Below are positions 24,104 through 26,140 of a stretch of DNA of 26,140 nucleotides, piece by piece. The DNA comes from a virus. The translations under genes were made by a program, and so were the position numbers. The stretch lies in the IMG/VR virus record IMGVR_UViG_3300006077_000025, positions 1-26,140 of that record; one strand, given 5' to 3'. Under the pieces are notes generated by a model that was not told the DNA's origin, did no database searches, and saw only the letters and a program-made list of their open reading frames with translations. The number at the start of each line of letters is the position of its first letter. Position 1 is the first letter of the stretch.

Positions 24104-24591
24104 CCGTTTGTGACGAATGGCTGAATTTTCAAGTCTTCGCTAAATGGTATAATGAACAATCGTACAAGCATGATGATCTGGATAAAGACATTCTCTCTAA
24201 TGGAGCTAAGATGTACTCTCCAGAAAATTGTGTTTTGATTTCAAGAGAGTTGAACGCATTCATGGCAAACGTCCATTCAAACAACACATCTGGAGTCGTT
24301 GGAGTGAGTTGGCACAAACAGCATCAAAAATGGATTACACGTATCAGTGACCCTCGGACAGGGCAAGAAAGATTTTTAGGCTACTTCAACAACAAATACG
24401 AGGGTGGTGTTGTGTATAGGAAAGCAAGACTTGAAATCTATGAGAATTACTACAAACCAAAGTTCTCTAATAGTCATGACGAAAGAATATTCAAAGCTCT
24501 TGACAAACAACTCAAAAGAGAAATAGAAGATGTTGAGAGAGACTACATAAACTCTGTTTCATTAACTTCAAAACAAAAAGGAAGACATTGA
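24100..24591 (+). CDS. C-terminal part of an HNH endonuclease with AP2 domain (likely eroded)
   Basis: A 163-aa frame from a GTG. It starts inside the family: TVCDEWLNFQVFAKWYNEQSY, LDKDIL, MYSPENCVLISRELNAF (the H-N-H-like metal-binding half), then an AP2-type DNA-binding domain NNTSGVVGVSWHKQHQKWITRI ... RFLGYFNNKYEGGVVYRKARLEIYE. Intact relatives carry about 60-80 more residues before VCDEW. The frame is otherwise clean, so a shortened protein could be made through the GTG that overlaps the upstream remnant. It lies directly before nrdB, a classical homing target in T4-type phages. DNA nicking is expected of intact members; activity here is doubtful. Confidence 0.7.
   Translation: MTVCDEWLNFQVFAKWYNEQSYKHDDLDKDILSNGAKMYSPENCVLISRELNAFMANVHSNNTSGVVGVSWHKQHQKWITRISDPRTGQERFLGYFNNKYEGGVVYRKARLEIYENYYKPKFSNSHDERIFKALDKQLKREIEDVERDYINSVSLTSKQKGRH
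24563..24582 (+). promoter_or_regulatory. TAACTT motif before nrdB
   Basis: TAACTTCAAAACAAAAAGG inside the 3' end of the endonuclease frame, 25 bases before the nrdB TTG; the A-rich part ends in the nrdB ribosome site. nrdA has the same motif at 20167. Confidence 0.3.
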
Positions 24592-25553
24592 AACAGAAGA
24601 AACTCTTCAACCCAAATGCGATCGATCAAGAAGTCAGCATCTTCGGTGGTGAAACGACAAACCTATTGGATTTGACGGAGATTGTTTATCCCAAATTTCA
24701 TGAGTTGACGGACAAGGCGTTCTCTAACAACTGGTTGCCACATCGTCAGAGCATGATGAATGACAAATATGACTATGAGAACAATCTCACTCAACCAGAA
24801 AAGGATGCGTTCAACAAGCTTGTCAGCTTCCTAACCTTCCTAGATTCGCTCCAGACAAACAACCTACAAAACATCATGGCGTACATCACTTCGCCTGATA
24901 TCGTCTATTTCCTAGCCCGTCAGACGTACGACGAGTCACTTCATTCAAGATCATATGCTCACATCTTGACATCAATCATGTCAGTGCAGGAAGCAAAAGA
25001 CCTCATCAACCTCTGGAATGACTATGAACCGTTGAAAAAGAGAAATGAATGGATTGCCGACATCTATCAAACATTCGTTGACAAACCGTCAGAGAGAAAC
25101 TTCGTCAGAGCATTGTTAGGGAATTTCATGCTAGAGGGAGTTTACTTCTGGAGTTCATTCTATTTCTTTCACAATCTTGGGTCGAGAGGGCTGATGAACG
25201 GGAGTCAAATCCAAATCAAGTACATCCAAAGAGATGAGTACGTTCATTTGCAAGCATTCATCGAAATCTTCAGAATCATCAGAGAGGAAAAATCAAACCT
25301 CTTCAATGAAATGAAGAGTGAATTGACTGATCTCTTCCAAAGAGCGGTTGAGATCGATCTGGAATTTTCCAATGATGTCATTGGTGACGAAATCTTTGGA
25401 ATCAACACGACCACAAACACAGATTTCACGTTCTACAACGCCAACACCAGAATGAAAGAGATTGGTCTTGAAGCGATCTTTCCAAAGAGTCAGAACCCTT
25501 ACAGACACTTAGACAGAATGGCGGCGTTTGATGATGAAACGACACAGCGATAA
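24588..25553 (+). CDS. nrdB: Ribonucleoside-diphosphate reductase class Ia, beta subunit (C-terminal tail cut off by TAA)
   Basis: A 321-aa frame, TTG start overlapping the preceding TGA, with AAGGAAG upstream. The di-iron site is complete: Asp86 (FLDSLQ), Glu116 and His119 (DESLHSRSY), Glu183 (MLEGVYF), Glu217 and His220 (RDEYVHL), and the radical Tyr123, corresponding to E. coli D84, E115, H118, E204, E238, H241 and Y122. The protein stops 19 residues after the NPYRHL segment, whereas class Ia beta subunits continue with a flexible tail that carries the relay Tyr and docks in NrdA. The missing tail is present in the same frame right after the TAA (25554-25622). As written, the product should bind iron but not transfer the radical. 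Confidence 0.95.
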   Translation: MKQKKLFNPNAIDQEVSIFGGETTNLLDLTEIVYPKFHELTDKAFSNNWLPHRQSMMNDKYDYENNLTQPEKDAFNKLVSFLTFLDSLQTNNLQNIMAYITSPDIVYFLARQTYDESLHSRSYAHILTSIMSVQEAKDLINLWNDYEPLKKRNEWIADIYQTFVDKPSERNFVRALLGNFMLEGVYFWSSFYFFHNLGSRGLMNGSQIQIKYIQRDEYVHLQAFIEIFRIIREEKSNLFNEMKSELTDLFQRAVEIDLEFSNDVIGDEIFGINTTTNTDFTFYNANTRMKEIGLEAIFPKSQNPYRHLDRMAAFDDETTQR

Positions 25554-25622
25554 AACCAATTTGAAGTTTCATCGACTACATATAAACAAGCAAACACAAT
25601 TGATGGATGGGATGAAATATGA
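25554..25622 (+). pseudogene. nrdB: In-frame nrdB C-terminal tail after the TAA
   Basis: Same frame as nrdB, 22 codons to TGA 25620-25622. It reads NQFEVSSTTYKQ... and ends DGWDEI. The spacing Glu-x5-Tyr (E326, Y332 counting the stop as 322) equals E. coli Glu350-Tyr356, and E-V-S-S is shared with E. coli EVEVSSY. Its TGA overlaps the ATG of the next gene as ATGA, the usual junction in this genome. This shows that nrdB ended at 25622 in a recent ancestor, or still does through readthrough. Confidence 0.75.
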
Positions 25623-26137
25623 AAAACTACATAGGTGTAAAAGAGATAAGAGCAAAGAAAATGAGTAGAGGTGAGTACAACACCTTAAGGGGTTGGGAAC
25701 TTCCAAAAGATGAAGACCCGACTGATGAAGGATACTTGGTAGAGTATCTTGATAGCAACACAACTGTTCACCCCGACTTTGAAAACTACATCAGTTGGTC
25801 TCCAGCCGATGTGTTTGAGCGTGCATACAGACAAACCGATGGAATGAGCTTTGGTTTGGCTATTGAAGCTATGAAGATGGGCTATAAGCTTGCTAGAAAA
25901 GGTTGGAACGGAAAAGACATGTGGATTGTTTATATGAGTGGTATGAAACTACCGCCATATAACACACAAGGCACCAATAGAAAAGTAAACGATAGAACGG
26001 CTAAACTGATAGGTGAAGACACCCCACTTGTAACACTCCCTTATATAGCAATGTGGACTGCTGATAAAAAGTGGCTACCCGGATGGCTTGCAAGTCAAAC
26101 AGATATATTGGCTGATGATTGGATGATCGTTGAGTAA
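25619..26137 (+). CDS. Fusion of N4 gp49/Sf6 gene 66-like domain with DUF2829 (Tad2-type anti-Thoeris) domain
   Basis: A 172-aa protein. Residues 1-71 match the N4 gp49/Sf6 gene 66 family: YIGVKEIRAKKMSRGEYNTLRGWELP, DEGYLVEY, YISWSPADVFERAYR; function unknown. Residues 76-172 match DUF2829: MSFGLAIEAMKMGYKLARKGWNGKDMWIVYM, a variable loop, LPYIAMWTADKKWLPGW and SQTDILADDWMIVE. DUF2829 includes Tad2, which binds the cyclic ADP-ribose isomer used by Thoeris defence and so blocks it. ATG 25619 overlaps the TGA of the nrdB tail, so it belongs to the nrdB operon. Whether this protein has Tad2 activity is inference. The stop lies three bases before the window end. Confidence 0.8.
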   Translation: MKNYIGVKEIRAKKMSRGEYNTLRGWELPKDEDPTDEGYLVEYLDSNTTVHPDFENYISWSPADVFERAYRQTDGMSFGLAIEAMKMGYKLARKGWNGKDMWIVYMSGMKLPPYNTQGTNRKVNDRTAKLIGEDTPLVTLPYIAMWTADKKWLPGWLASQTDILADDWMIVE

Positions 26138-26140
26138 TTA

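Noticed and set aside
24140-24156. TGGTATAAT inside the endonuclease fragment as another promoter
   Set aside because: It encodes W-Y-N of a conserved protein segment and lacks TTTMAG at the 11-base spacing.
20208-25553. Self-splicing intron in the nrd genes
   Set aside because: nrdA is continuous with all motifs in frame, and nrdB is broken by a single stop codon, not by an insertion.
1-26140. tRNA genes
   Set aside because: No cloverleaf-like segment with a T-loop GTTCRA was noticed in the gaps, which are all shorter than 150 bases.

Overview
The window is a stretch of a T4-type tailed phage (myovirus) genome. It is AT-rich, every convincing gene is on the + strand, genes are tightly packed with many ATGA-type overlaps, and TTG is often the start codon. 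The phage assignment rests on recognisable T4-family morphogenesis proteins: portal gp20, baseplate gp25, gp53 and gp6, tube-fold proteins, a gp26-like zinc-finger protein, prohead scaffold gp22 and major capsid protein gp23. Replication and nucleotide genes (gp61-like primase, gp45-like clamp, class Ia ribonucleotide reductase) are interleaved with them. The host is not stated by the sequence. Seven intergenic promoters share the architecture TTTMAG-N11-TATAAT, which resembles the sigma70 promoters described for Campylobacter, so a Campylobacterota host is a reasonable but unproven inference.

Layout. 1-3735: a large adhesin-like structural protein cut by the left edge, a gp27-like baseplate hub protein, and a gp26-like protein followed by an open -1 frame. 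3808-6173: an accessory block with a coiled-coil protein, a membrane-anchored DNA/RNA non-specific endonuclease, a protein built on a strict three-residue cysteine repeat, and an unknown protein. 6308-8263: a lipoprotein overlapping a transglutaminase-like cysteine peptidase, then two small unknown proteins. 8350-9651: a gp4-like head-completion nuclease and a sliding-clamp-like protein. 9692-16203: portal and baseplate wedge/tube genes. 16269-19749: primase, scaffold and major capsid protein. 19891-26137: nucleotide metabolism (nrdA, nrdB) with small unknown genes, an eroded HNH/AP2 homing endonuclease next to nrdB, and a terminal gene joining an N4 gp49/Sf6 gene 66-like domain to a DUF2829 (Tad2-type anti-Thoeris) domain.

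Regulation. The TTTMAG-N11-TATAAT promoters precede accessory, clamp, primase and small genes. A different motif, TAACTTYT, lies 24-48 nt before the start codons of structural genes and nrdA/nrdB. This suggests two transcription classes. Hairpins follow several genes: the peptidase, the 106-aa gene, the scaffold, the capsid gene and nrdA.

Most unusual points: (1) nrdB carries an in-frame TAA, directly followed by what looks like its own missing C-terminal tail with the Glu and Tyr expected for radical transfer; (2) the cysteine protein places 48 of its 49 cysteines in a single phase modulo 3; (3) the DUF2829/Tad2 fusion; (4) the seven fixed-spacing promoters; (5) repeated [LIM]-[DS]-E-S sites shared by scaffold and capsid N-terminus that fit T4 prohead protease cleavage; (6) the -1 frame extension of the gp26-like gene.
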